64,000 nucleotides of DNA, taken from assembly GCA_039182965.1 (NCBI GenBank), contig JBCDBW010000003.1, forward strand, positions 1 through 64,000. Reading direction: 5' to 3'. The notes beneath the pieces are model-generated. The model was given only the letters and a program-made list of their open reading frames with translations, did no database searches and was not told where the DNA came from. The stretch's first letter is position 1. Each line of letters begins with the position of its first letter. Below are positions 34,405 to 43,847 of the stretch, in pieces. The position numbers were made by a program, and so were the translations under genes. The stretch is from JBCDBW01 sp039182965 (GTDB lineage Bacteria > Verrucomicrobiota > Verrucomicrobiia > Verrucomicrobiales > DEV007).

Positions 34405-35301
34405 ATGGAATTTCACCAACTGCGATACTTCGTCGCCGCAGCCGAAGAACTCAGTATCACCCGTGCGGCGGAAAGAGTCCACATCTCGCAACCGGCTCTC
34501 AGCCGCCAAATTGCGGCACTTGAAGATGAACTTTCGGTTGCTCTCTTCGACCGCATAAGAAAACGCATTCATCTAACCGAGGCAGGCCGATTCTTCCTTC
34601 CTCGAGCGAGACAGATCCTGTGCGACATCGAGACTACCGCCCAACAAACGCGTGAACAATTCGGTTCCGCAAGCACCACCATTCGCATCGGTTTCCTCAC
34701 ACCCTTCCTCGACGACATCGTCGCACCTGCAATGAAGGAATTGCGCCGCGAATCGCCCCGCACACGAATCGCTCTCTTTGAACTCTCGCCCCGCGCCCAA
34801 CTCGACCGCCTTCGCGGTGGTGAATTGGACTTGGCTGTCCTTGGTAACCTGGATGAAGAGGACCGGGCACGATTCGCTACGCGCCCCTTGATGCGCGCCC
34901 GGATGGCCGCCGTCATACCGGTTGATCACCCCCTTGCACACAGGAAACAAATCGTCCTGAAAGAGCTCAGCAACGATCCATTTGTTTCGCTCTCAGACGA
35001 AGCGTTTCCGGGACGTCGACACTTCCTTCAGAATATCTGTCAGTCCCAGGGCTTCGATCCCGACATCGTTGACGAGTGTGACTCACTTTCTCTCTTGCTG
35101 GGATCCGTCTCTGCGGGCGTGGGTGTAGCGTTGCTCCCCCACCACAGTCAGAAACTCCCCCACGCCGGCTGCGTGTTTATCAATCTGAAAACACCTGCTG
35201 TCTATGTCGATGTTTTCGCCGTTTTTCGAAACAAAAGTGCCATGGCACTTCACACCACTCTGCTCGAACACCTCTTGGCCGCCGCAGATAAGGTCGGATA
35301 A
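34405..35301 (+). CDS. LysR-family transcriptional regulator
   Basis: 298 residues. The N-terminal winged helix-turn-helix (LRYFVAAAEELSITRAAERVHISQPALSRQIAALEDEL) is classic LysR. The C-terminal domain looks like a periplasmic-type effector-binding fold (about 90-298), with LLPHHSQ near the end. The start at 34405 follows a weak AAGAG. It is divergent from the pirin gene; the palindrome next to its start is a plausible operator. The inducer is unknown. Confidence 0.92.
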   Translation: MEFHQLRYFVAAAEELSITRAAERVHISQPALSRQIAALEDELSVALFDRIRKRIHLTEAGRFFLPRARQILCDIETTAQQTREQFGSASTTIRIGFLTPFLDDIVAPAMKELRRESPRTRIALFELSPRAQLDRLRGGELDLAVLGNLDEEDRARFATRPLMRARMAAVIPVDHPLAHRKQIVLKELSNDPFVSLSDEAFPGRRHFLQNICQSQGFDPDIVDECDSLSLLLGSVSAGVGVALLPHHSQKLPHAGCVFINLKTPAVYVDVFAVFRNKSAMALHTTLLEHLLAAADKVG

Positions 35302-35396
35302 AACCCTATCCGCAGAGGTACCGGGCGGAGGCGTCACTTTAACCTTTCACTTCGCCGTTTCCTCCGCGCTCTCCACGATTCTATCTCTTCTAACAT

Positions 35397-36116
35397 ATGC
35401 TCACTCTCGGTATCGATCTCGCTTCTCAACCCCGCCACACCGCCGCGTGTCTTCTCGAATGGAAAGATACCAAAGCTACCATCCTCGAACTCCACGAACG
35501 CTGCAGAGACAGCGATCTCGATTCCCTCATCTCCCAATCTGACGCCATCGGGATCGATGCCCCACTGGGTTGGCCCCTCGCTTTCCGCAAGGCGACCCGA
35601 CAGTGGCCACACAAGAAGTGGAACAACGAAATCCGGGATCAACTTCGCTTCCGCGAAACCGACCGCTTCGTGAGGACACTGCATCCAAAAAATCGACCAT
35701 TGAGCGTTTCCACGGATCTCATCGCCCTCCCGGCGATGCGTGCCATGGCCATCCTGGAACGTCATCAAGTGCGCGACCGCTCGGGAAGAGAGGGTCGCTT
35801 TTTCGAGGTCTATCCCGCGGCAACACTCCGAGTCTGGGACCTGCCCGCCACTGGATACAAAAATTCTGACAACCGCTCCATCTCTTGCAGACAAGAGATT
35901 ATTAATAAGTTGCACCAAAAGCTCCCACAATTCATTGCCCCGGCTGATCAGCTAACCCAAAGCGCTGATGTGCTCGACGCATGGCTCGCAGCGCTCACCA
36001 CAAGAGCTGCTGCCCTCGGTCAAACTCATCAGCCTCCCAATGCCAAAGCTGCTGAATACGCGACTGAAGAAGGCTGGATTCATGTCCCCACTGACGTCGC
36101 TTTCTTACAGGATTGA
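35397..36116 (+). CDS. DUF429 protein
   Basis: 239 residues of the DUF429 family, thought from its fold to be an RNase H-like nuclease. The N-terminal strand LTLGIDLASQPRHTA carries an acidic residue, and the second acidic motif is IGIDAPLGWP. RFRETDRFVR and FFEVYPAATLRVW are family-typical, as is SADVLDAWLAA near the end. The reaction is unknown. It is followed after three bases by a lipoprotein gene, so the two are likely co-transcribed. Confidence 0.8.
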   Translation: MLTLGIDLASQPRHTAACLLEWKDTKATILELHERCRDSDLDSLISQSDAIGIDAPLGWPLAFRKATRQWPHKKWNNEIRDQLRFRETDRFVRTLHPKNRPLSVSTDLIALPAMRAMAILERHQVRDRSGREGRFFEVYPAATLRVWDLPATGYKNSDNRSISCRQEIINKLHQKLPQFIAPADQLTQSADVLDAWLAALTTRAAALGQTHQPPNAKAAEYATEEGWIHVPTDVAFLQD

Positions 36117-36119
36117 AAA

Positions 36120-36689
36120 ATGAGCAATCCCTCCACGACCGCCGTCCTGCTCCTCCTTTCCGCCTTCCTCATTCAGTGCACGAGCACGCCTGAAAAAACG
36201 CTTACCCCTGAGACCGCGATTCTCCTGAACAGCGAACGGATCAAGCAACGCTATGGCACCTACGACATCAAGCTGATATCCCAAACCCACACCGGGCGTG
36301 TCTCCAACCTCTACAGCACCGACAACGGCATCCCAACAACCCGCACCCTTGCCTTTGTCCGCTTCCACGCCCCCTCGCCACCGAAGGATATCGAATCGCT
36401 CCACCATACCATCGTGGCTGGTGCCTCCCTTGGTGCCACTTTCAAACAAGCCGGCTGGCAAGTCATCAAACACCGCCACCGCCTCGGAAGCGCCTCGATC
36501 TCCACTCACGCTTCACATGCTCCCAACATCGCACGCCTGATGCAACTCACGCTCCCGATCACGTTGGCTGCTCATTCCTACCAACTCGATGTCAGGAAGG
36601 GTGATCAGGTTATTCCGTATGCCACTCTCACCGAGATTCATCACCCCGACTATTTGACTCTCGACACTCTGCGAAAACTCTATCCCTGA
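36120..36689 (+). CDS. Hypothetical lipoprotein, 189 aa
   Basis: Signal peptide of about 19 residues with a lipobox-like LIQC placing lipidated Cys20. The rest is a soluble mixed alpha/beta domain without recognised motif. It lies three bases after the DUF429 gene. No functional claim can be made. Confidence 0.62.
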   Translation: MSNPSTTAVLLLLSAFLIQCTSTPEKTLTPETAILLNSERIKQRYGTYDIKLISQTHTGRVSNLYSTDNGIPTTRTLAFVRFHAPSPPKDIESLHHTIVAGASLGATFKQAGWQVIKHRHRLGSASISTHASHAPNIARLMQLTLPITLAAHSYQLDVRKGDQVIPYATLTEIHHPDYLTLDTLRKLYP

Positions 36690-36814
36690 TTACGAGTCAG
36701 CATCTCACGCTCTCTCATACTTCAAAGAAACCGAAGAGTTGTTGGGCCAGCTCTTCGCGGTGGCGACACAACTCGAGCGTCTTGCAAACTGAAGCGAATT
36801 CATCCCAAGACCCG

Positions 36815-39800
36815 TCACTTGAACAGGCCTAGAAGTTCTTCCTCGTTCAAACTTGCTGCCGCACCTCCCGCGCGATCGTCCTCCACCAACACCGATCGCA
36901 TCGTCTTCGCTTTCTTCACCTGTAGAGCAAGAATCTTCTCTTCCACGGTGTCGCGTGCAATTAACTTGTATGAATTCACGACTCGTTCCTGCCCAATCCG
37001 GTGCGCCCGATCCGTTGCCTGCGCTTCCACAGCAGGATTCCACCACGGATCAACATGAATCACGGTGTCCGCCCCCGTGAGATTCAATCCCACTCCGCCC
37101 GCTTTCAAACTGATCAGAAAAACAGGGATCGACTCGTCTCGTTGAAATCGTGCGACCACGTCTCCACGCCCACTGGTCTGACCGTCGAGGTAACAGTATC
37201 CATGTCCCTTCTCGTGCAGCATCGGCACCAAAACCTGCAACATCTGCACAAACTGACTGAAGATAAGAACCCGATGCCCACCGTCAACCACCTCGTCGAC
37301 AAGCTCTTCCACCACCGCCAACTTCGCCGATCTCTCCTCACAAGCTTCCTTCCCAGGCAAATCAAGCAATCGCAAGTCACAACAAACCTGCCGCAGGCGC
37401 AACAAGGCCGTTAGTGCCACCATCCGCTTTCGCCCCTCTTTGGCCTCCACTATCGTCTTGCGGCTCTCGCTAAGAATCGTTCCATACACCTCCCGTTGTG
37501 CCGGACTCAAATCACAGTATATCGTCTGCTCAATCTTCTCCGGCAGATCCCCCGCAACGTCGCTTTTCAATCGACGCATCACTACCGGTCGCAAGCGACG
37601 CGCCAAACGGGCCTGTAATGCCTCCGCCTCCCCGCTCCCACTGCGAATCGGCTTCTCAAAGCGCTCGTTGAAGTCCGCCCGCCTGCCGAGATACCCGGGC
37701 ATGACAAATTGCATCACCGACCAGATATCCCGCACAGAGTTCTCAATAGGTGTTCCCGTCAATGCAAAGCGCCGTTTTGCCACAATTCGACCAGCCGCCT
37801 GCGTAACTTTCGCTTCGGGATTCTTAATCTGCTGAGCCTCATCAAGAATCATCACCTCGAATTCCATACCCCGATAGAGGGCCTCATCGCGTCGCAAAAG
37901 AGCATAACTCGTAATAAGGATATCTGACTCGGCACCCCGCCTCTTCAAGAGCTCTTTTCGGCCGGCCCCTTCCACAGACACCGCCTCCAACTCGGGAACA
38001 AATCGTGCCGCCTCACTCATCCAATTGTGTACAAGAGAAGAAGGACAAACAACCAACGCGCGCCCACCCACCAATTTCAAAAACGCCAGCGCCTGCAGCG
38101 TTTTGCCTAATCCCATGTCATCCGCCAGAATGCCACCCATGCCACTCGCATGAAGTGACCACATCCATTCCACTCCTTCCCGTTGATACGGTCGCAAAAT
38201 CTTCGACAACTCACCAAGCGCTTTAGGCAGATTCCCTCCCTTCCCACTCTTTTCTTCCAAAATCCATGGTTTCACTCCCGATACCCTGACTTCCCGGTCC
38301 CGAGTCGCTTCTTCCAAATAGGCAGCAAATTGACGCCCCACCGTGAAGGTCCCCGGCTGCGATTGACGAGGATCACAGTCAGAAATCGTTTCTTGCAAAT
38401 CGTCGATCAACTCAGCGTCGATGACGGCAACCCTGCCGCCCGTGGCTTTCTGGTGACTTTGCCCCTTTAACAAGAGCTGATGCACATCCTGCCGCGAGAG
38501 AATGTCTCCTTCAGCCGATTCAAATTCCATTGATACCGCGAACCAATCTGCTCCCCCTGCTGCGAACGCAAGTGAGGGATTAACTGCCACCACCTGTTTG
38601 GCCGCGTGCTCAAACCGCTCACCAGTCGTCACTTTCCAACTCGAATCGAGGCGCGACCTGCCATGCGCGTGGAATTGTAGGATACGGTCTACGTCGCGAA
38701 TCACGTAAGCCTTTAGCTTTCGTGACCATTCCATTCCACACCCTCTTAGTTCATCAATAGTCGCCAGCTCAAAAGCCGGATTCGTCACGGCCTTTCCACC
38801 GCTCCCTTGCTCAACCACTTCCATGTCTACGCCGCTCACCAAGTGTTCTTCACCCGCTGTCCGTCGGCAAAAGCCGTAATCGAAAACCACGCGCAGTTCC
38901 AAGCAATTCAATGACCCTTCCAGCATCACCTCCACCTTCGGTTCCGTCGTCTCCGGCAACCCGTCAAAGCACGCTGTCCCCACCTCGAATGCACCCGCCA
39001 GCATCTCCAAGACGGTCGCCGCTGAAGCGGGATCCAGGCGATAACCACTGCTCAGAATGGATCGCATCCGGTCTGGTAAGCCCGGTGCCACCGGCCAAAG
39101 AACCTCGTCGGCCAAGGCCCACGAATCGAACTCTTCCACCAAAGGAACAACGTGGGCAGACCATCGCACCTGGGCTCGCAATCCATCGACTTCAAGCGCT
39201 GGGCGATACGGGCTCGTTGAGACGACGGCCCGATGCCGCTTCCCAAACCCCACCCGCTCATGACCCGCAAGCGCATCCAACAAACGCAAAAAACTTCCCC
39301 GCCCAAGCGTCATCATACCGGGTGCTTCATTGGGAGAAAGGGATCGGAGCACTTCCACCAGATTCGCATCCACCGCATCCATAAACAGTGTTCTCCCGAC
39401 CGGGACCGCCCCCAGTAACATACGATTGCCCTCCAGCTCAACTTCCACACCCACTGTCAGACGACCTCGTTCCCAGGCTCCCTCAATATTCAATGGCAAG
39501 ATCACGTGACAACTCGCCGCCGATACTCCCTCGCGATACGATTCAACCACTGTGGGCCATCCCGACGCACCAAGAGGTTCCGCCCGCTCATCCTCCAACG
39601 ATTCGGCCCGACTCAGCGCTTTAGTCGGTTTACCGCCAGCGCTGTCCTCCGCCGCCGCTTTCCCTTCGTGCGGTTGAAGCACTTCCAATCCCACCGCCAA
39701 AACGTGCGCGCAAATAATCCCCTCACGTCGCGCAGATGGACATGAGCAAAGATTCTCCATGTCCATGAGCGAGCCAATCTTCAGCTTCGCCCGGAAAGAC

Positions 39801-40033
39801 TTTCCCCGATCCTGCACAATGCCCTCAAGCAGGCCGCCTTCATACCTTGCGTCCGTCACCCACTCACCGCCGTGCAGCAAGCGAGCTGCCTTCATCTCCT
39901 TCCAGCCGCCCGCCTCAAGCAAAAACTTTTCATTCAATAATACGCCTTTCCCCATCGCAGATGGGCCACCCTCGCCTGTCATCCCGTCTAGGCAATGGAA
40001 AATCAACCTCCGGATTACCTCGCAACATCCCAT
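36815..40033 (-). CDS. SWIM zinc-finger SNF2-family helicase
   Basis: Swi2/Snf2-type DNA translocase, 1072 residues from ATG 40033. ATG 39955 removes 26 doubtful residues and may be the true start. The SWIM zinc finger lies at C96-x-C98 and C108-x-H110. The SNF2 N-terminal domain begins near residue 620: RPYQREGVEWM, Walker A DDMGLGKT, and DEAQ instead of DEAH. The helicase C-terminal domain has GLNLTGADTVIHVDPWW and DRAHRIGQ. Bacterial relatives act in DNA repair or transcription through ATP-driven remodelling. The protein ends LNEEELLGLFK. A second frame with coding-like character continues for about 95 bases downstream. Confidence 0.88.
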   Translation of the reverse strand: MGCCEVIRRLIFHCLDGMTGEGGPSAMGKGVLLNEKFLLEAGGWKEMKAARLLHGGEWVTDARYEGGLLEGIVQDRGKSFRAKLKIGSLMDMENLCSCPSARREGIICAHVLAVGLEVLQPHEGKAAAEDSAGGKPTKALSRAESLEDERAEPLGASGWPTVVESYREGVSAASCHVILPLNIEGAWERGRLTVGVEVELEGNRMLLGAVPVGRTLFMDAVDANLVEVLRSLSPNEAPGMMTLGRGSFLRLLDALAGHERVGFGKRHRAVVSTSPYRPALEVDGLRAQVRWSAHVVPLVEEFDSWALADEVLWPVAPGLPDRMRSILSSGYRLDPASAATVLEMLAGAFEVGTACFDGLPETTEPKVEVMLEGSLNCLELRVVFDYGFCRRTAGEEHLVSGVDMEVVEQGSGGKAVTNPAFELATIDELRGCGMEWSRKLKAYVIRDVDRILQFHAHGRSRLDSSWKVTTGERFEHAAKQVVAVNPSLAFAAGGADWFAVSMEFESAEGDILSRQDVHQLLLKGQSHQKATGGRVAVIDAELIDDLQETISDCDPRQSQPGTFTVGRQFAAYLEEATRDREVRVSGVKPWILEEKSGKGGNLPKALGELSKILRPYQREGVEWMWSLHASGMGGILADDMGLGKTLQALAFLKLVGGRALVVCPSSLVHNWMSEAARFVPELEAVSVEGAGRKELLKRRGAESDILITSYALLRRDEALYRGMEFEVMILDEAQQIKNPEAKVTQAAGRIVAKRRFALTGTPIENSVRDIWSVMQFVMPGYLGRRADFNERFEKPIRSGSGEAEALQARLARRLRPVVMRRLKSDVAGDLPEKIEQTIYCDLSPAQREVYGTILSESRKTIVEAKEGRKRMVALTALLRLRQVCCDLRLLDLPGKEACEERSAKLAVVEELVDEVVDGGHRVLIFSQFVQMLQVLVPMLHEKGHGYCYLDGQTSGRGDVVARFQRDESIPVFLISLKAGGVGLNLTGADTVIHVDPWWNPAVEAQATDRAHRIGQERVVNSYKLIARDTVEEKILALQVKKAKTMRSVLVEDDRAGGAAASLNEEELLGLFK

Positions 40034-40133
40034 CCAAACCTAGACACCAGCTGAATCCATTTCCCAAAAATCCCCAGAGGATCTTGCCCCAATCTCCTTT
40101 CCCTATCGAAGCGGTTATGCCTAAAATCTCAAC

Positions 40134-40556
40134 ATGGTCCAGGACCCCTTCTACATCGGCAACCAACCACCCGCTCGAACCCTGGGTGGGGCCAAAGCCA
40201 AAAAAACAAAAATCACGCTTCTTGCCGTCGCCCTTTTAATCCTCCTCGCACTTGCCGTCGCAGCCTTCTTCCACTTCAAGGAGTCACCGGATAAAGCGAC
40301 CCCTTCCGAACGCCCCGCCACGATCATTCCAACAGGAATGCGCGAGTGGATCCCCATCAATGGCGAACCCTTCATCGGAAAGATCAAGACGATCGCCAGT
40401 AATGGCCGCTTCGCGCTCTTCGAAGATCCTACCGGCGAGACCTCCATGCACTACATCGAAGACTTTTCAGAATCCGATCAAGAAGAAATCCGAAATCACA
40501 ACGCCCCTCCCGGTTTACCCGACAATTCCCCCACAAACGACCCCGACCCCCGGTAG
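40134..40556 (+). CDS. Single-pass membrane protein, hypothetical
   Basis: 140 residues. A basic stretch (GAKAKKTK) precedes one hydrophobic helix at about 27-47. The C-terminal part (MREWIPINGEPFIGKIKTIASNGRFALFEDPTGE) resembles an SHD1-like small beta domain, and the acidic tail is Pro-rich. Inner-membrane protein with a soluble periplasmic domain by topology. Function unknown. Confidence 0.6.
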   Translation: MVQDPFYIGNQPPARTLGGAKAKKTKITLLAVALLILLALAVAAFFHFKESPDKATPSERPATIIPTGMREWIPINGEPFIGKIKTIASNGRFALFEDPTGETSMHYIEDFSESDQEEIRNHNAPPGLPDNSPTNDPDPR

Positions 40557-40569
40557 CCCGCTCAAGCTA

Positions 40570-41040
40570 ATGTGGGAAACCATCGCCTCCATCCTCGGAA
40601 AAAAGTCTTTCGATGCCGCCCTTGCCGCCGCGTCCCGTGGCAAAACCACCAAAGGCCAAGTGGCCGATTTCCTTGATGAACTGAAAACGAATGCCCTTCG
40701 ATGCGAACTGGTCCTCGCTCACGACGCCGACCCTCGCGAAGAAGGACGAAAACTCTCGCGCACCACCTATCGGCACCTTCGTGCAGCCGGTTTCAAGTTT
40801 GAGAAAATCAAAAAGGGAGCGATCCCCGTCTACGAAAGCACCAAAGGCACCGATGTCGCGTTCCTCTCCGGCAAAACCCTCGACGAAGCGCTTGCCAATG
40901 CTTCCGAACGCATTCGCGAACTCGAAACGATTTGTCATTCCAGCGCTTCGCTCAAAAAAATCGATCTCCAGCGACGATTCGCAAATCTCGCAAAGCGCCT
41001 CGCCGTGATCATTCGCTTCATCTCTTCTCGTCGCAACTGA
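40570..41040 (+). CDS. Hypothetical protein, 156 aa
   Basis: Starts at ATG 40570, 13 bases after the previous gene. The long upstream open frame overlaps that gene and is a shadow. The protein is basic and helical, with a segment SRTTYRHLRAAGFKFEKIKKG and a C-terminal LAKRLAVIIRF. No recognised family. Likely co-transcribed with the membrane protein. Confidence 0.5.
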   Translation: MWETIASILGKKSFDAALAAASRGKTTKGQVADFLDELKTNALRCELVLAHDADPREEGRKLSRTTYRHLRAAGFKFEKIKKGAIPVYESTKGTDVAFLSGKTLDEALANASERIRELETICHSSASLKKIDLQRRFANLAKRLAVIIRFISSRRN

Positions 41041-41107
41041 CACCCCTGCCTCATCGACCATTTCCTCACCTGACACCGCTCCCTTCCCGGCGTATCGTCC
41101 TTCCATC

Positions 41108-41854
41108 ATGAAAACTCCTAACCTGCCCCCGCTTCGTCTGTCACCTTTGGCCTTCGCCGCTCTGCTCTGCCTCGTTGTCCCCGCCGCGCGCGCCATCGAC
41201 GACGATAAAGCCGGCACGCGCACCATTTCCGTCTCGGGCGAGGGTAAAGTCACCGCTACCCCCGACATGGCTACCATCTCCACCGGGGTCACGACCAATG
41301 ACCTAACCGCGCAGGCGGCGCTCGCAGCCAATTCCGCTGCCATGGAAAAACTCATGGAAAAACTCACCGAAGCCGGTGTCGAAGAACGCGATATCCAAAC
41401 ATCCGGATTCACTGTCTCCCCCCAATACAACCGCGATCGCAACCAGCCTAACCAACGTCCAAAAATCGTAGGCTACCAGGTCAGTAATAACGTCCGCGTT
41501 CGCATTCGCGATCTCGACCAACTCGGACCACTCCTTGACCAACTCGTTGAAGCCGGATCCAACCAACTTGGCGGCATCTCGTTCTCTATAGCAGATCCAG
41601 ATCCCCTTCTCGACGAGGCCCGTGACCAGGCGGTGCGCAACGCTCGGAAACGAGCCGATCTCTACGCCACGGCAGCCGGCGTAACGGTCGGAAAGGTCCT
41701 CTCCATCTCCGAAACAGCCGTCGGATTCCCCCGACCCCAACCGATGCAGCAAAACTTCCGGGTCGCCGCTGCTGCCGAATCCGTCCCTGTCGCCCCAGGA
41801 GAACAAGAACTCCGCACCTCCATTAACATTGTTTACGAAATTGCGGACGAATAG
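41108..41854 (+). CDS. SIMPL-domain (DUF541) periplasmic protein
   Basis: 248 residues with a signal peptide (1-30, ending ARA). The SIMPL domain spans 36-240 with TISVSGEGKVTATPDMATISTGV and DIQTSGFTVSPQYN. YQVSNNVRVRIRDLDQLGPLLDQ and ARKRADLYATAAGVTVGKVLSISE are family-typical. E. coli YggE, the nearest studied relative, reduces oxidative-stress signs by an unknown mechanism. The protein is probably periplasmic and oligomeric. Confidence 0.88.
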   Translation: MKTPNLPPLRLSPLAFAALLCLVVPAARAIDDDKAGTRTISVSGEGKVTATPDMATISTGVTTNDLTAQAALAANSAAMEKLMEKLTEAGVEERDIQTSGFTVSPQYNRDRNQPNQRPKIVGYQVSNNVRVRIRDLDQLGPLLDQLVEAGSNQLGGISFSIADPDPLLDEARDQAVRNARKRADLYATAAGVTVGKVLSISETAVGFPRPQPMQQNFRVAAAAESVPVAPGEQELRTSINIVYEIADE

Positions 41855-42028
41855 CCTCCCGACAAAATGTAATCGCCCGAAAACCACCAACACGAGGAAA
41901 CCAACCCGGCGTCGCCAACCCCCTCTCTATCAGGCACCCGTGCAACCAGTCTCGCTGCTTCCACCGCTACCTTACCGCTCAGGGAGCCACGCGTAACCGA
42001 CACATCATCTCCTCCGTCTCTCATTAGA

Positions 42029-42943
42029 ATGAAATTTCTTGCCCTTTCCCTCACGCTCGCGCTGCTCACCTCGGTCGCCAACGCATCCAAACACACACTC
42101 ACTGTCGGAGAACTCACGCGCTCTTACCTCCTCCATCTCCCCGCAAATCATGAAGCCACCCCGGACCATCCCCTGCCGCTCATCATTGCCTACCATGGCG
42201 GCGGCGGTAACGCCGATTCCATGTATCGCCTCTCCGGGCTCAATGACAAATCCAATGACGTGGGCTTTATCGTCGCCTATCCAAATGGCACCGGTCGCCT
42301 TAAAAACAAACTCTCGTGGAACGGCGGCATGTGCTGCGGATATGCCATGCACAATAACATTGATGATGTCGCCTTCACAAATGCCCTCATCGATGAGCTT
42401 ATCGAAACCCAAAACGTCGACCCAAACCGAATCTACGCAACCGGCATGTCCAACGGCGGCATCGTTTCCTATTTCGTCGCGAATCACCTCGCCGATCGTA
42501 TCGCTGCCATCGCGCCTGTCGCAGGCACGATGGGCACGGAAACCTGCACGCCATCTCGTCCCGTCCCTGTCATGCACTTCCACGGAACCGACGATCAATT
42601 CCTCAACTACCATGGTGGACCCGGACCCGAATCCATTGCCCAATCCGATTTCTACTCCGTCGATCACACCATCAAAAACTGGATCACCGCCAATCATTGC
42701 CACCCTCAACCCATCGAAGAATCGCTCCCCGATTCTACGGACGACGGCTGCACCGTCCAACGCTTTACCTACTTCCCAAAAGATGACTCTCTAGGCGCCC
42801 CTGTCGTCCTCATCCGCATCGAAAATGGCGGTCACACATGGCCCGGAGCCTCCTTCTCTCCCCCCTTCCTCGGCACTCTTTGCCGCGACATCAGCGCCAA
42901 CGACCTCATGTGGGAGTTCTTCAAAGAACACTCGCTTCCCTGA
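42029..42943 (+). CDS. Secreted PHB-depolymerase/feruloyl-esterase-like hydrolase
   Basis: 304 residues with signal peptide (1-19, ending ANA). Alpha/beta hydrolase of the LpqC/CE1 type. The oxyanion region is YHGGGGNAD, the nucleophile Ser lies in GMSNGG, VMHFHGTDDQFL carries the acid and GGHTWPG the catalytic His. GGMCCGYAMHNNIDDV forms the usual Cys-rich segment. It would cleave ester bonds in polymers or feruloyl esters outside the cytoplasm. Confidence 0.85.
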   Translation: MKFLALSLTLALLTSVANASKHTLTVGELTRSYLLHLPANHEATPDHPLPLIIAYHGGGGNADSMYRLSGLNDKSNDVGFIVAYPNGTGRLKNKLSWNGGMCCGYAMHNNIDDVAFTNALIDELIETQNVDPNRIYATGMSNGGIVSYFVANHLADRIAAIAPVAGTMGTETCTPSRPVPVMHFHGTDDQFLNYHGGPGPESIAQSDFYSVDHTIKNWITANHCHPQPIEESLPDSTDDGCTVQRFTYFPKDDSLGAPVVLIRIENGGHTWPGASFSPPFLGTLCRDISANDLMWEFFKEHSLP

Positions 42944-42999
42944 ACCGCCCCCGTCTTGGTTCATAAAAACGCTTCGCTTCCAGCGCGAACGCCTGTTCA

Positions 43000-43590
43000 T
43001 TGTCCACCATGGAGATCGGCGAAGTTTTCTGCCCAAAAACTCGCCCCGAATGGCGGCGCTGGTTGGAAAACCATCACGAAGCCAAGTCCGAAGTCTGGCT
43101 CCGCCGCTTTCGCAAGGAAACCGGCCAACCATGCATTTCTTACGATGAACTCGTCGAAGAATGTCTCTGCTTTGGCTGGATCGACGGCGTCGTGAAAAAA
43201 CTCGATGCCGACAGCACAGTGCAACGCATCACCCCACGTCGCAAAAAAGGATCCTACCTTTCCGAACTCAACCGCCAACGCATCTGGAAACTCCAAAAGC
43301 TCGGCCTCATGACCAAAGCCGGTTTGACACCCATCGCCCAACAGATCGGTTCGCCCGACGACCCTTTCGATATCCCAGACTGGATTCTCGAGCAACTCAA
43401 GGCCGACCCTCTCGTCTGGAAAAATTTCCAGGCTTTTCCCCGCTTCTACCAACGCCTCAAAATCGGGTGGACCGCTGAACCCTCAAAGAGTCGCCGTCCC
43501 ATCGCTCAGAAACGCCTTGATCATCTCATCAAGATGACCGCTCAAAACAAACGCTATGGCACCGAGCCCCTCAAGGGGATCAACCCCTAA
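43000..43590 (+). CDS. YdeI/OmpD-associated family protein
   Basis: 196 residues matching the YdeI family: FCPKTRPEWRRWLENHHEAKSEVWL, CFGWIDGVVKKLD, ITPRRKKGSYLSELNRQR and the C-terminal RLDHLIKMTAQNKRYG. Start at 43000, or at 43009 (MEIGEVF). E. coli YdeI affects antibiotic persistence and resistance to peptides by an unclear route. No operon partner. Confidence 0.85.
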   Translation: MSTMEIGEVFCPKTRPEWRRWLENHHEAKSEVWLRRFRKETGQPCISYDELVEECLCFGWIDGVVKKLDADSTVQRITPRRKKGSYLSELNRQRIWKLQKLGLMTKAGLTPIAQQIGSPDDPFDIPDWILEQLKADPLVWKNFQAFPRFYQRLKIGWTAEPSKSRRPIAQKRLDHLIKMTAQNKRYGTEPLKGINP

Positions 43591-43847
43591 GTTGCAACCT
43601 CTCCCGGACCCAAAGTCTTCCACCCTTGAGGTTCGGTGATTCACGCTCCATTCTCCCATCCCCGGCACCAACGCCCAGGGCTTGCCATCGCCGATGTCGG
43701 AGCCATCAAGGGTTTCAGGAAAAAGGTCAACGTCACGGTTGCTGACATTCCAGCAAAGCTCCACACGGACCGCGCAGTGCTTGCCGACGGTCCCGCGGCC
43801 ACGCAAAGTTTCGAACCCCATCGCCCTTCCCGAAGCGAATGGAACCC

